Of a stretch of DNA of 64,000 bases, positions 48,685 to 57,316 are shown in pieces. The position numbers and the translations under genes are program-made. Under the pieces are notes generated by a model. It saw only the letters and a list, made by a program, of their open reading frames with translations, was not told the DNA's origin and searched no databases. The DNA lies in assembly GCA_002798175.1 (NCBI GenBank), contig NWQL01000002.1:383475-447474 (forward strand). The letters are read 5' to 3'. This stretch comes from Lysobacteraceae bacterium NML91-0213 (GTDB lineage Bacteria; Pseudomonadota; Gammaproteobacteria; Xanthomonadales; Xanthomonadaceae). Within the stretch, counting starts at the first letter, position 1, and each line of letters opens with the position of its first letter.

Positions 48685-49890
48685 TCAGGTCGCGGCTTTC
48701 GGCTGGCGCGTCGGCAGCACCACCCGGAAGCGGCTGCCGGCGCCGGGCGCACTGTCGACCTCGATGCGGCCGTGGTGCTTGGCCACGATCCCGTAGGAGA
48801 TCGACAGCCCCAGCCCGGTGCCCTTGCCCACCGGCTTGGTGGTGAAGAACGGATCGAAGATGCGCTGCTGCACGTCGGCGGGAATGCCGGCGCCGTCGTC
48901 GCCCACCTCCACCCACACCATGCCGTCGCCGGCACCGGTGCGCAGGGTGATCACCCCGCGTTCCTCGATCTCCTGGCCGGCATTGAGCAGCAGGTTCATG
49001 AACACCTGGTTCAACTCGGACTGCAGGCACTCGATCATCGGCAGCGTGCCGTACTGCTTGTCCAGCGTGGCCTTGTAGCGCAGTTCGTTCCACACGATGT
49101 TGAGCGTGGAATCCAGCCCTGCGTGCAGGTCGGCGAGCTTCCAGGAATGGTCGCGGTCGGAGCGCGAGAAGTCCTTGAGGTCCTTGACGATGCGGGTCAC
49201 CCGCTCGATGCCCTGGCGGCATTCGGTCAACAGCTGCGGCAGGTCGCGGCTGATGAAGTCGATGTCGAGCTGTTCGCGGGTGGCGTCGATCTCCTGGCGC
49301 TGGGTGGCCGGATCCGGCGAGGCCAGCGCACGGTCGTAGGCATCCACCAGCGCGAACAGGTTGCTGAGGTATTCCTGCAGGCTGCCCAGGTTGGAATGCA
49401 CGTAGCCGATCGGATTGTTGATCTCGTGCGCGACGCCGGCGGCGAGCTGGCCGATCGAGGCCATCTTCTCGGCCTGCAGCAGCTGTTCCTGCGCGGCGGT
49501 CAGGCGGACGTTGAGTTCGGCATGGCGGCGCAGCAGTTCCTGGTCGCTGTCGCGCACCAGGCCCGGGTCCTGCAGCAGCAGCAGGATGTGCTCGCCATCG
49601 GGCAGCGCATGCAGCCACGCGGCCAGCACTCGGCCCTCGCCGAACGGCAGGTAGTCGTTCCAGCGGCCCTGCTCGCGGACCCGCTGCATGGCCTGTGGCG
49701 GCAGCAGGTCCTCGATGCGCGGCGCGGCACCCGAGTACAGCGGGTGGGAACGGTAGAGCACCTGTGCCGCCGGGTTGGCGTGCACCAGCGCGCCGTCGCG
49801 ACCGTAGACGAGCACGCCTTCCTGCACGCGCAGCAGCGCTTCGTCGAGGATGGCGGGGGGAAGCGGTGCGGGACTCGGGACTGGGATCAC
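48685..49890 (-). CDS. PAS sensor histidine kinase, soluble
   Basis: A 401-residue HK. A PAS domain (about 15-110, RVQEGVLVYGRDGALVHANPA), a short coiled coil, HisKA with H155 (GVAHEINNPIGYVHSN), and HATPase_c (NLLLNAGQEI, GDDGAGIP, GKGTGLGLSISYGIV). No transmembrane segment. The family resembles kinases that act on NtrC-type or c-di-GMP regulators. It is convergent with the receiver-domain gene (4-bp gap), so it is a second candidate donor for that receiver. Confidence 0.88.
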   Translation of the reverse strand: MIPVPSPAPLPPAILDEALLRVQEGVLVYGRDGALVHANPAAQVLYRSHPLYSGAAPRIEDLLPPQAMQRVREQGRWNDYLPFGEGRVLAAWLHALPDGEHILLLLQDPGLVRDSDQELLRRHAELNVRLTAAQEQLLQAEKMASIGQLAAGVAHEINNPIGYVHSNLGSLQEYLSNLFALVDAYDRALASPDPATQRQEIDATREQLDIDFISRDLPQLLTECRQGIERVTRIVKDLKDFSRSDRDHSWKLADLHAGLDSTLNIVWNELRYKATLDKQYGTLPMIECLQSELNQVFMNLLLNAGQEIEERGVITLRTGAGDGMVWVEVGDDGAGIPADVQQRIFDPFFTTKPVGKGTGLGLSISYGIVAKHHGRIEVDSAPGAGSRFRVVLPTRQPKAAT

Positions 49891-49996
49891 GTCGGTGCGG
49901 GCATTGCGGCAGTGCGCCGCATCATACCGCCGCGCCGTCCGGCGCCGCCTTGCCTGCCCGGCCGGGACATCTGTCCGCCAAGGGCGGGCGAGGCGC

Positions 49997-50332
49997 TCAG
50001 GCCACCGCGAGTTCGCGCGAATGCCGCGCCAGTTCGGCGCGGCCGTGGGCGTCGTAGGCCGGCGCGCTTTCGACGCGGCCGAGATGGCGCAGGGCCCAGT
50101 TGACCTCGCGGCGGCGCCGGGCGAGCAACGCGCCGTTGGCGCGGTTGAGTTCGGCCAGCTCCGCCAGCGGGCCGGCGATCTCGCCGTCGGTGGTGGCTTC
50201 GAGTTCGCGCAGTGCGGTGAGCTTCTCGCGCGTTGAACGCATCAGTGCCTCGACGTCGTGGCCGATCAGCGCCTCGCGCTCGTCGGCGAGCGCGGTGGCG
50301 AGGCGTTCGAGGCTGGCCAGTGCGGCGGACAT
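49997..50332 (-). CDS. flgN: Flagellar export chaperone FlgN
   Basis: A 111-residue helical chaperone for the hook-filament junction proteins FlgK and FlgL (both encoded later in this window). The family pattern ADEREALIGHDVEALMRSTREK and RRREVNWALRHLG is seen. Its ATG overlaps the flgM stop by one base, so the two are translationally coupled. Confidence 0.87.
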   Translation of the reverse strand: MSAALASLERLATALADEREALIGHDVEALMRSTREKLTALRELEATTDGEIAGPLAELAELNRANGALLARRRREVNWALRHLGRVESAPAYDAHGRAELARHSRELAVA

Positions 50333-50637
50333 CAGCCGGCGAGCTGGGCGTCCAGCTCGAGCATGCGCGATGCGATCACTTCCGGGTCGATCCGGTAGCT
50401 GCCCGAGGCCAGCGCGTCGCGCACCGCCTGCACCCGCGCCTCGTCGACGGCGGGACGGGTGGAGAGCTCGCGCTGCAGGGCCTGCAGGCCGGTGGCTTCG
50501 CCGGTCAGGCGCAGGCTGTCGGCGGCCGCGGGCGCCTCGACGGCCTTGCGGGCGTCTCCGGCACGGGCGACCTGGCCCAGGGCCGGGGCGGTGCCGCGCA
50601 CGGCGGCGGCGGGCAATCCATCAATCTTCTGGGTCAT
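50332..50637 (-). CDS. flgM: Anti-sigma-28 factor FlgM
   Basis: A 101-residue protein that holds FliA (sigma-28) until it is exported by the finished hook. The C-terminal FliA-binding region (VDEARVQAVRDALASGSYRIDPEVIASRMLEL) matches the family. A FliA promoter precedes it (50681-50707), giving the expected autoregulatory loop. Confidence 0.92.
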   Translation of the reverse strand: MTQKIDGLPAAAVRGTAPALGQVARAGDARKAVEAPAAADSLRLTGEATGLQALQRELSTRPAVDEARVQAVRDALASGSYRIDPEVIASRMLELDAQLAG

Positions 50638-50680
50638 GGCAGGTGTCCTGACGCCGGGTTGTTAAGGAGGTTCGTGGCCA

Positions 50681-50707
50681 TTATCGACCGGTGCCGAAAA
50701 AGCTTTA
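50681..50707 (-). promoter_or_regulatory. Sigma-28 promoter of flgM-flgN
   Basis: Minus strand: TAAA (50707-50704), 15 bases, GTCGATAA (50688-50681), one mismatch to the FliA -10 consensus. It stands 44 bp upstream of flgM. Confidence 0.85.
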
Positions 50708-50782
50708 GGGGAATTCCCCACACCCGTTCATCGCGTTCACGTGCACCGGGGCACAGCGGAAGCCGGCGAGGTTGCCGGGCGC

Positions 50783-51472
50783 TCACCTGCCGACCACCAC
50801 GTCGCCACCGGGGTCCACGGTGCCCTGCACGACGCGCCGCGACGACAGGTTCTCGACGCTGACCCGCTCGTGCTCGCCGGCATCGCCGAGCGCGCGCCCG
50901 ACCATCCGTACCTCCACCCCACCCCGGCGCGAGACCAGGGCGATGGTGTCGCCACGGCGGACCAGCCGCGGTGCGACCAGGTCGCCGGCGGTCAGCACGC
51001 TGCCGGCCGACAGGGTCCGGCGGGCCACCCGCCCCACGGCATCGGACGGATCGGCAATCGCCGCGCCGGCGATGCGGGTGGCATCGCGCTGCTCGGCAGT
51101 GAAGACATCGGCGGTGATCGGCTGTCCTGAAGCCACGCTGCGCGACAGCACCAGCACGGTCTGGCTGCGGTGCACGCGCACCGGCACGAACAGGCGCCAG
51201 CCCGACGGGCAGGCGACCTCGGCGGTGCCGGCACCGGTCATGCGGGCTTCCAGCGGCTGCGCGCAGCGCGGCATGCGCAGTGCGGGGTCCAGCGTGGCAT
51301 CGGTGCCCTCGCCGCCGCCGGCCGCCGCGAGGGCCGCGGCACGGATCGACTCCACCGGCTGGAAGCCCTGCGAAGCCCAGCCCGCGGGTGCAGGCAGCAC
51401 GCCGAGCAGGCACAGCACGACAAGCGCCGGAAGGCGGCGCGATGCCGGTGTCCGACGGTCTGTGCAGTGCAT
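50783..51472 (-). CDS. flgA: Flagellar basal-body P-ring assembly protein FlgA
   Basis: About 229 residues from ATG 51472, which has GGAG 5 bp upstream and begins a signal peptide (PALVVLCLLGVLPAPAGWA). The chaperone assists FlgI ring formation in the periplasm. The C-terminal SAF domain contains RSVASGQPITADVFTAEQRD and RTLSAGSVLTAGDLVAP. It is divergent from cheV with sigma-54-type promoter elements between them, and separated from flgM by the flgM promoter. Confidence 0.93.
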   Translation of the reverse strand: MHCTDRRTPASRRLPALVVLCLLGVLPAPAGWASQGFQPVESIRAAALAAAGGGEGTDATLDPALRMPRCAQPLEARMTGAGTAEVACPSGWRLFVPVRVHRSQTVLVLSRSVASGQPITADVFTAEQRDATRIAGAAIADPSDAVGRVARRTLSAGSVLTAGDLVAPRLVRRGDTIALVSRRGGVEVRMVGRALGDAGEHERVSVENLSSRRVVQGTVDPGGDVVVGR

Positions 51473-51520
51473 TTGCTCCGGGGCCATGGGGATCCCTGCG
51501 GCATGACGATGGCGGCGACG

Positions 51521-51537
51521 ATGCAAGCCGCGTGCCG
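51521..51537 (-). promoter_or_regulatory. Sigma-54 promoter of flgA (and weaker divergent one for cheV)
   Basis: Minus strand GGCAC-GCGGC-TTGCAT gives the GG/GC dinucleotides 10 bases apart, close to the consensus TGGCAC-N5-TTGC, 49 bp before flgA. Overlapping it on the plus strand, TGGC at 51510 and GC at 51523-51524 have the right spacing for cheV, but a poorer match. Confidence 0.7.
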
Positions 51538-51581
51538 CAATGCCCGCTCAAGTCCACGCCGCCTGCGCCGATACCGCCTGC

Positions 51582-52535
51582 ATGTCCCAGGACCTGCTCG
51601 ACCGCATCGACCAGCGCACCCGCCTCGCCGGCCACAACCGGCTGGCGTTGCTGCTCTTCCGCCTGGGCGGACGCCAGCTTTTTGGCGTCAACGTATTCAA
51701 GGTGCAGGAGGTGCTGCGCCGGCCGGGGCTGTTCCGCGTACCGGGCCTGCCCGAGCAGTTCGCGGGCGTGGCCGACGTGCGCGGGCGCAGCGTGCCGGTG
51801 CTCGACCTCGGCCTGGCCATCGCCCACCCCGAGCGCGCCAACGACACGCCGGCCTACATGGTGGTGACCGAGTTCAACCGCTCGGTGCAGGGCTTCCTGG
51901 TCAGCGAGGTCGAGCGCATCGTCAATATCGCGGTGGAGGACATCCATCCGCCGCCGGATCTCGGCGCCGAGGGCAGCTATCTCACCGCGGTCACCCGCTA
52001 CCAGGGGGAGCTGATCCAGGTCATCGACGTGGAGAGCGTGCTGGCCGACATCTCGCAGGCGCGGATGGACGCGGAACTGCCGCCGGAATACGCCCTGCCC
52101 GCCGACGCGCCGCCGATGCAGGTGCTGGTGGTGGACGATTCCCGCGTGGCCCGGCAGCAGATCCGCAGCGTGCTCGACCAGCTGGGCGTGGGCGTGACCC
52201 TGCTCTCCGACGGCCGCCAGGCGCTGGACCACCTGTTGCAGCTGCATGCCAGTGGCGAGCGGCCATCGGAGCGCTACGCGATGATCGTGTCCGACATCGA
52301 GATGCCGGCGATGGACGGCTACACGCTGACGACGGAAATCCGCCGCCATGCCGGTCTCGCCGACCTGTTCGTGCTGCTGCACACCTCGCTGTCGGGCGTG
52401 TTCAACACCTCGATGGTGCAGAGCGTAGGCGCCAATGCCTTCGTGGCGAAGTACAGCCCGCACGAGCTGGCCGAGCACGTGCTGAAGCGGCTGAACGAAG
52501 TGGCCGCCGGCGCCGGTGGGCGCCGGGTCGCCTGA
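51582..52535 (+). CDS. cheV: Chemotaxis coupling/receiver protein CheV
   Basis: A 317-residue CheW-REC fusion that couples receptors to CheA and adapts the signal by phosphorylation. The CheW part covers about 15-165 (LFRLGGRQLFGVNVFKVQEV), the receiver about 180-310 (VLVVDDSRVARQQIRSVL, phosphoacceptor D in IVSDIEMPAMDGY, conserved K in FVAKYSPHEL). The start MSQDLLDRIDQRT is typical. It is upstream of flgB, as in many polar-flagellated gammaproteobacteria. Confidence 0.94.
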   Translation: MSQDLLDRIDQRTRLAGHNRLALLLFRLGGRQLFGVNVFKVQEVLRRPGLFRVPGLPEQFAGVADVRGRSVPVLDLGLAIAHPERANDTPAYMVVTEFNRSVQGFLVSEVERIVNIAVEDIHPPPDLGAEGSYLTAVTRYQGELIQVIDVESVLADISQARMDAELPPEYALPADAPPMQVLVVDDSRVARQQIRSVLDQLGVGVTLLSDGRQALDHLLQLHASGERPSERYAMIVSDIEMPAMDGYTLTTEIRRHAGLADLFVLLHTSLSGVFNTSMVQSVGANAFVAKYSPHELAEHVLKRLNEVAAGAGGRRVA

Positions 52536-52547
52536 CCGGCCGATCTC

Positions 52548-52564
52548 TGGCACACCACTTGCAC
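52548..52564 (+). promoter_or_regulatory. Sigma-54 promoter of the flgBCDEF operon
   Basis: TGGCAC-ACCAC-TTGCAC, a near-perfect RpoN box, ending 32 bp before the flgB ATG. It places the rod/hook operon in the RpoN/FleQ-dependent class. Confidence 0.9.
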
Positions 52565-52596
52565 AGCCCACGGCGAGCGTTTGCCGGAGGGCTGCG

Positions 52597-53013
52597 ATGT
52601 CCAACCTGATCTCCACCTACATGGGCCTGCAGGCCGATGCACTGCCGTTGCGCGAGCAGCGGCTGAAGCTGATCGCCAGCAACCTCGCCAACGCCGACAC
52701 CCCCGGCTACCAGGCGCGCGACCTCGACTTCAACGCCGCCCTGGCCGCGGCCGCGCGCACCCGGGAAGCCGGTGGCCGCGTGGCGCCCGCACACGAGGCG
52801 CGCCCGGGGCACATCCCCGTTTCCGGGCTCGACGACGCCCTGCAGCCGTTCACCACGGCCCGCGTGGCCGCCCAGCCCAGCCTGGACGGCAACACCGTCG
52901 ATCCCGATGCCGAGCGCGCCGCCTACGGCCGCGCCGCACTCGAATACCGCGCCTCGCTGAGCTTCATGGAATCGAAGGTGCGCACCCTCCTGACCGCCAT
53001 CACCGGACAGTAA
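52597..53013 (+). CDS. flgB: Flagellar basal-body rod protein FlgB
   Basis: A 138-residue proximal rod protein. The N-terminal rod motif ASNLANADTPGYQARDLDF and the C-terminal helix YRASLSFMESKVRTL are as expected. GGAGG stands before the ATG at 52597. First gene of the sigma-54 operon; flgC follows after 3 bp. Confidence 0.96.
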   Translation: MSNLISTYMGLQADALPLREQRLKLIASNLANADTPGYQARDLDFNAALAAAARTREAGGRVAPAHEARPGHIPVSGLDDALQPFTTARVAAQPSLDGNTVDPDAERAAYGRAALEYRASLSFMESKVRTLLTAITGQ

Positions 53014-53016
53014 GCC

Positions 53017-53424
53017 ATGAGCAACCTGCCGATCTTCGACGTCGCCGGCTCCGCCCTGCAGGCCCAGTCGGTGCGCCTGAGCACGCTGGCCAGCAACATG
53101 GCCAATGCCGGCTCCGTCGCCGGCTCGCCCGAGCAGGTCTACAAGCCGCTGGAGCCGGTGTTCCGCGCCACTGCACACGGCAGTGATCCGGCGCTGACCG
53201 GGGTCGAGGTGAGTGGCGTGGTCGAGCGCGACACCGCGCCGATCCAGCGCTACGAGCCCGGCCACCCGCTGGCCGACGAGCAGGGCTACGTGTACGCGCC
53301 CGACATCGACCCGGTGGCGCAGATGGTCAACATGATCTCCGCCTCGCGCAGCTACCAGGCCGGCGTGGAGATGCTCAACACCGCCAAGGAGCTCGCCGTG
53401 GCGACCCTGAGCATGGGCCGCTGA
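53017..53424 (+). CDS. flgC: Flagellar basal-body rod protein FlgC
   Basis: A 135-residue rod protein with LSTLASNMANAGSVAG near the N-terminus and MVNMISASRSYQAGVEMLNT at the C-terminus, the standard rod coiled coil. Slightly odd is NAGSVAGSPEQVYK in place of the commoner NANTTR. Placed between flgB and flgD with tight spacing. Confidence 0.96.
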   Translation: MSNLPIFDVAGSALQAQSVRLSTLASNMANAGSVAGSPEQVYKPLEPVFRATAHGSDPALTGVEVSGVVERDTAPIQRYEPGHPLADEQGYVYAPDIDPVAQMVNMISASRSYQAGVEMLNTAKELAVATLSMGR

Positions 53425-53441
53425 GCCCTGGAGTCCTGACG

Positions 53442-54116
53442 ATGACCAGCATTTCCGGCGACGTGCTCAACAACCTCGGCCTCGGCGGCGCCGCCGGCAA
53501 GGCCGGCGCCGACAAGCGCAGCGAATCGCTCGGCCAGGCCGACTTCCTGCGCCTGATGACCGAGCAGCTCAAGCACCAGGACCCGCTCAATCCGATGGAG
53601 AACAGCGCTTTCCTCGGGCAGATGGCGCAGTTCTCCACCGTGCAGGGCATCCAGGCGCTCAACGGGACAGTCAGCGGTTTCGCCAACGCGATGGCCGGCG
53701 ACCAGCTGATGCGTGGCGCGGCGCTGGTCGGTCGCGAGGTGGTGCTGCCTTCGGCCAGGGTTGCGCTCGGCACCGATGGGGATGCCAGCGGCCTGGTCGC
53801 GGCGCCGGCGCCGGGCCTTGTGACCTTCGACATCACCGATGCCAACGGCCAGCCGGTGCGGCAGATCGTGGTGCCGGCCGATGCCGCGGGCGAGGTGCCC
53901 TTCGCCTGGGACGGGACCAACGCGGCCGGCGAGCGCATGCCGCCGGGGCAGTACGCGATCACCGCGAAGCACGTTGCCGCCAACGGCAACAGCACCGCTC
54001 TCAGCACCTACGTACGCGGTCGCGTCGACAGCGTGTCGGTGGGTGCCGATGGTCTCTACCTCGATGTCCAGGGTCTCGGCACCGCGTCGGTCGGCCACGT
54101 CCTGCGCGTCGGCTGA
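53442..54116 (+). CDS. flgD: Flagellar hook assembly scaffold FlgD
   Basis: A 224-residue cap that guides hook subunit assembly. The N-terminal motif LGQADFLRLMTEQLKHQDPLNPM and the FlgD Tudor-like/FnIII region (PFAWDGTNAAGERMPPGQYA) are conserved. No C-terminal deviation is seen. 17 bp after flgC. Confidence 0.95.
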   Translation: MTSISGDVLNNLGLGGAAGKAGADKRSESLGQADFLRLMTEQLKHQDPLNPMENSAFLGQMAQFSTVQGIQALNGTVSGFANAMAGDQLMRGAALVGREVVLPSARVALGTDGDASGLVAAPAPGLVTFDITDANGQPVRQIVVPADAAGEVPFAWDGTNAAGERMPPGQYAITAKHVAANGNSTALSTYVRGRVDSVSVGADGLYLDVQGLGTASVGHVLRVG

Positions 54117-54170
54117 CGACGCTCTCCATTTCCTGATTTCCCCGCGCACGACCCTCTCACGGAGTCCGCC

Positions 54171-55394
54171 ATGAGCTTCAATACTTCGCTGTCCGGCATC
54201 AACGCGGCCAACGCCAACCTCAACGTCACCGCGAACAACATCGCCAACGTCAACACCACCGGCTTCAAGGAGTCGCGGGCGGAGTTCGCCGACCTGTTCT
54301 CCAACAGCACCTACGGCCTGGCGCGCAACGCGGTCGGGTCCGGCGTGAAGCTGAGCAACGTGGCGCAGCAGTTCTCGCAGGGCAATATCGATCCCACCGG
54401 GCGCAGCCTGGACATGGCGGTGGACGGCGAGGGTTTCTTCACCCTGAACAAGAACGGCGCTCGCGTGTACTCGCGGGCCGGCAACTTCCAGACCGATGCG
54501 CAGGGCTTCGTCGGCACGCCCGACGGTGCGCGCCTGCAGGTCTACCCGCCGCGCGAGGGCGCGCCCGGTTTCGATATCGGCCGCGTCGGTGACCTGCAGC
54601 TGCTGACCACCGACAGCCCGCCGCAGCAGAGCACCCGGGTCAACCTGATGTTCACCCTGCCCGGCAATGCCGCGCAGCCGACCATCACCGGCTTCGACCC
54701 CAGCGAACCCAACAGCTACAACGCCTCCACCGGCGGCATCACCGTGTTCGATTCGCTGGGCGTGAGCCACGTGCAGACCTCGTACTTCGTCAAGACCGCC
54801 AACCCGAACGAGTGGCAGGTGCACAACTACGTCGACGGCCAGCCGGCCGGCGCGCCGGTGACGCTTGCGTTCTCCGACTCCGGCGCGCTGGTGGCCCCGG
54901 CCGATGGCCGCATCGCGCTGGACCCGTTCACCCCCTCCACCGGCGCCGGCGTGCTCGAGCTCGACCTCGACCTCACGGGTTCCACCCAGTACGGCGAGCG
55001 CTTCCAGCTGCGCGATACCCGCCAGGACGGTTACGCCGCCGGCAAGCTCAACGAGATCAGCATTTCCGGCGATGGCGTGGTGTTCGCGCGCTATTCCAAT
55101 GGTGCCGACCGCCCGCTGGGGCAGATCGCGCTGTCCACCTTCGTCAACCCGCAGGGCCTGCAGGCGCAGGGCGAGAACACCTGGGCCGAGAGCTATGCCT
55201 CCGGCGCACCGCGCACCGGCGCGCCGGACAGCTCCGACTTCGGCCGGATCCAGGCCGGCGCGCTCGAGTCGTCCACCGTCGACCTCACCGCGCAGCTGGT
55301 GAACATGATCACCGCGCAGCGCAACTTCCAGGCCAACGCGCAGATGATCTCCACCCAGGACCAGGTCACCCAGACGGTGATCAACATCAGGTAA
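54171..55394 (+). CDS. flgE: Flagellar hook protein FlgE
   Basis: A 407-residue hook subunit. The N-terminal SFNTSLSGINAANANLNVTA and the C-terminal QLVNMITAQRNFQANAQMIS form the D0 coiled coil; the middle is the FlgE D1/D2 region, including TRSVYDSLG-like ITVFDSLGVSHVQTSYF. CACGGAG precedes the ATG. Normal length. Confidence 0.96.
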   Translation: MSFNTSLSGINAANANLNVTANNIANVNTTGFKESRAEFADLFSNSTYGLARNAVGSGVKLSNVAQQFSQGNIDPTGRSLDMAVDGEGFFTLNKNGARVYSRAGNFQTDAQGFVGTPDGARLQVYPPREGAPGFDIGRVGDLQLLTTDSPPQQSTRVNLMFTLPGNAAQPTITGFDPSEPNSYNASTGGITVFDSLGVSHVQTSYFVKTANPNEWQVHNYVDGQPAGAPVTLAFSDSGALVAPADGRIALDPFTPSTGAGVLELDLDLTGSTQYGERFQLRDTRQDGYAAGKLNEISISGDGVVFARYSNGADRPLGQIALSTFVNPQGLQAQGENTWAESYASGAPRTGAPDSSDFGRIQAGALESSTVDLTAQLVNMITAQRNFQANAQMISTQDQVTQTVINIR

Positions 55395-55473
55395 GCCGCG
55401 CCCGGGGCGGCACCGCAGCCGCATCGCCCCGGCACCGCTGACCGACCGTTCCCGCACCCTCCGGAGCCGCCCG

Positions 55474-56223
55474 ATGGACAAAGCCCTCTACGTCGCGATG
55501 ACCGGTGCGCGCTCCACCCTGCAGGCGCAGGGCACGGTGTCGCACAACCTCGCCAATGCCGACACCGCGGGCTTCAAGGCAGCGCTGGCCAATACCCGTG
55601 CCTACCGCGTCGAGGGGCCGGGGCACGCCTCGCGCATCGACGCGCTGCATGTCGACCAGGGGTTCGACAGCCGGGTCGGCGCGCAGCGCGTCACCGGCAA
55701 TCCGCTGGATGTCTCGCTGCGGCCCGACCGGTGGCTGGCGGTGCAGTCGCCGGATGGCGCCGAAGCCTACACCCGCGCCGGAAACCTGGCGCTCACCCCG
55801 AATGGCCAACTGGTCACCGCCGGTGGGCATCCGCTGCTCGACGAGCAGGGCCAGCCGATCGCACTGCCGCCCCACCAGGCGCTCGACATCGGCCATGACG
55901 GTGCGGTTTCCATTGTCCCCCTGGGCGAAGGCCCGCAGACCATGGCCGTGGTCGGCCGCATCCGGGTGGTGGACGCCACCCCCGACCGGCTGGCTCGTGG
56001 CCTCGACGGGCTGATGCGCAATGCCACGCCCCAGCAGCCGCTGGCGCAGGCGCCGGGCGACGTGATGACCACCGGCACGCTGGAAGGCAGCAACGTCGAT
56101 GCAGCAGGTGCGCTGGTGCAGATGATCCAGTTGCAGCGCCAGTTCGAGATGCAGGTCAAGCTGATCCAGCGCGGCGACGACAACGCCCAGGCCGCCAACA
56201 GCCTGCTGCGCCTGGGCGGCTGA
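55474..56223 (+). CDS. flgF: Flagellar basal-body rod protein FlgF
   Basis: A 249-residue proximal rod protein with MDKALYVAMTGARSTLQAQG and VSHNLANADTAGFKAALANT, and a C-terminal LEGSNVDAAGALVQMIQLQRQ. It is the last gene before the MITE-like insertion; its stop is 299 bp from flgG, unlike the few-base spacings elsewhere in the cluster. Confidence 0.95.
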   Translation: MDKALYVAMTGARSTLQAQGTVSHNLANADTAGFKAALANTRAYRVEGPGHASRIDALHVDQGFDSRVGAQRVTGNPLDVSLRPDRWLAVQSPDGAEAYTRAGNLALTPNGQLVTAGGHPLLDEQGQPIALPPHQALDIGHDGAVSIVPLGEGPQTMAVVGRIRVVDATPDRLARGLDGLMRNATPQQPLAQAPGDVMTTGTLEGSNVDAAGALVQMIQLQRQFEMQVKLIQRGDDNAQAANSLLRLGG

Positions 56224-56236
56224 CCGGGGAACGGCA

Positions 56237-56415
56237 CCCTCATCCGCGCTTCGCGCCACCTTCTCCCGTAAACGAGAGATGGGTTCCATCCATCGCCCAT
56301 GGAGCAACCCACCCCCGACCTTCTTCGGGCTGTGGGAGTCGGGCGCTCTCTTTTCCAGGAACCATTGCCACCCTTCGCCCGCCTGCGGGGAAGGTGCCCG
56401 CAGGGCGGATGAGGG
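56237..56415. repeat. MITE-like inverted-repeat element between flgF and flgG
   Basis: The arms CCCTCATCCGC (56237-56247) and GCGGATGAGGG (56405-56415) are perfect 11-bp inverted repeats enclosing about 157 bp with further internal dyads (TTCTCCCGTAAACGAGAG, CCGCCTGCGGGGAAGG). The element has no coding capacity. Palindromic intergenic elements starting CCCTCATCCGC are, as far as I know, common in xanthomonads. Confidence 0.6.
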
Positions 56416-56461
56416 CGTTCCGGGCGCTTGGTGGCGGTCGGATCGCCTCGTGCCCGTCGTC

Positions 56462-56478
56462 TGGCACACCGATTGCAT
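56462..56478 (+). promoter_or_regulatory. Sigma-54 promoter of flgG
   Basis: TGGCAC-ACCGA-TTGCAT, a very good RpoN box between the MITE-like element and flgG, 44 bp before its ATG. It gives flgGHIJKL their own promoter, so the interruption need not be polar. Confidence 0.9.
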
Positions 56479-56522
56479 CTGTCCCTGCGACGGCGCCATT
56501 CCGCGCCCGCTGAGGAAACTCG

Positions 56523-57308
56523 ATGAACCAGGCTCTCTGGGTTGCCAAGACCGGACTGGACGCGCAGCAGACGCGGATGTCGGTGGTGGCCAACAACCTC
56601 GCCAACACCAATACCACCGGGTTCAAGCGCGACCGCGCCAATTTCGAGGACCTGCTGTACCAGCAGGTGCGCCAGCCCGGCGGCGCCACCTCCGCACAGA
56701 CGCAGTTGCCCTCGGGCCTGCAGCTGGGCACCGGCGTGCGCGTGGTCTCCACCGCCAAGGACTTCCAGCAGGGCAACCCGCAGCAGACCGGTCGCGCGCT
56801 CGACGTGATGATCAACGGCCGCGGCTTCTTCGAGGTGCTGACGCCCGATGGCACCCCCGCCTACACCCGCGACGGCGGCTTCCAGGTCAATGCCCAGGGC
56901 GAGCTTGTCACCAGCAGCGGCTATCCGGTGCAGCCCGGCATCCAGGTGCCGGAAGGCGCGCAGTCGATGACCATTGGCAAGGACGGGACGATCAGCGTGC
57001 AGGTCGCCGGCGAGGCGCAGGCGCTGGAGATCGGCGCGCTCACTATCACCGACTTCATCAACCCCGCCGGCCTGCAGGCACGTGGCGAGAACCTCTATGT
57101 CGAGACCACTGCGTCGGGTCCGGCGCAGAACGGCACGCCGGGCCTCAACGGCCTCGGGCAGCTCGAGCAGGGGTCGCTGGAGGGCAGCAACGTCAACGTG
57201 GTGGAGGAGCTCGTCAGCATGATCGAGACCCAGCGCGCCTACGAGATGAATGCCAAGGCGATCTCGACCACCGACTCGATGCTGGGCTACCTCAACAACA
57301 ACGTCTGA
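56523..57308 (+). CDS. flgG: Flagellar basal-body rod protein FlgG (distal rod)
   Basis: A 261-residue distal rod protein. Diagnostic [40 protein letters not shown] and C-terminal [20 protein letters not shown]. Intact and of standard length. A GAGGAAA precedes the ATG. Confidence 0.97.
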   Translation: MNQALWVAKTGLDAQQTRMSVVANNLANTNTTGFKRDRANFEDLLYQQVRQPGGATSAQTQLPSGLQLGTGVRVVSTAKDFQQGNPQQTGRALDVMINGRGFFEVLTPDGTPAYTRDGGFQVNAQGELVTSSGYPVQPGIQVPEGAQSMTIGKDGTISVQVAGEAQALEIGALTITDFINPAGLQARGENLYVETTASGPAQNGTPGLNGLGQLEQGSLEGSNVNVVEELVSMIETQRAYEMNAKAISTTDSMLGYLNNNV

Positions 57309-57316
57309 GCACCGCG

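Noticed and set aside
53352-55481. Long minus-strand frame across flgC-flgE
   Set aside because: Opposite three certain flagellar genes, no start signal, no domain.
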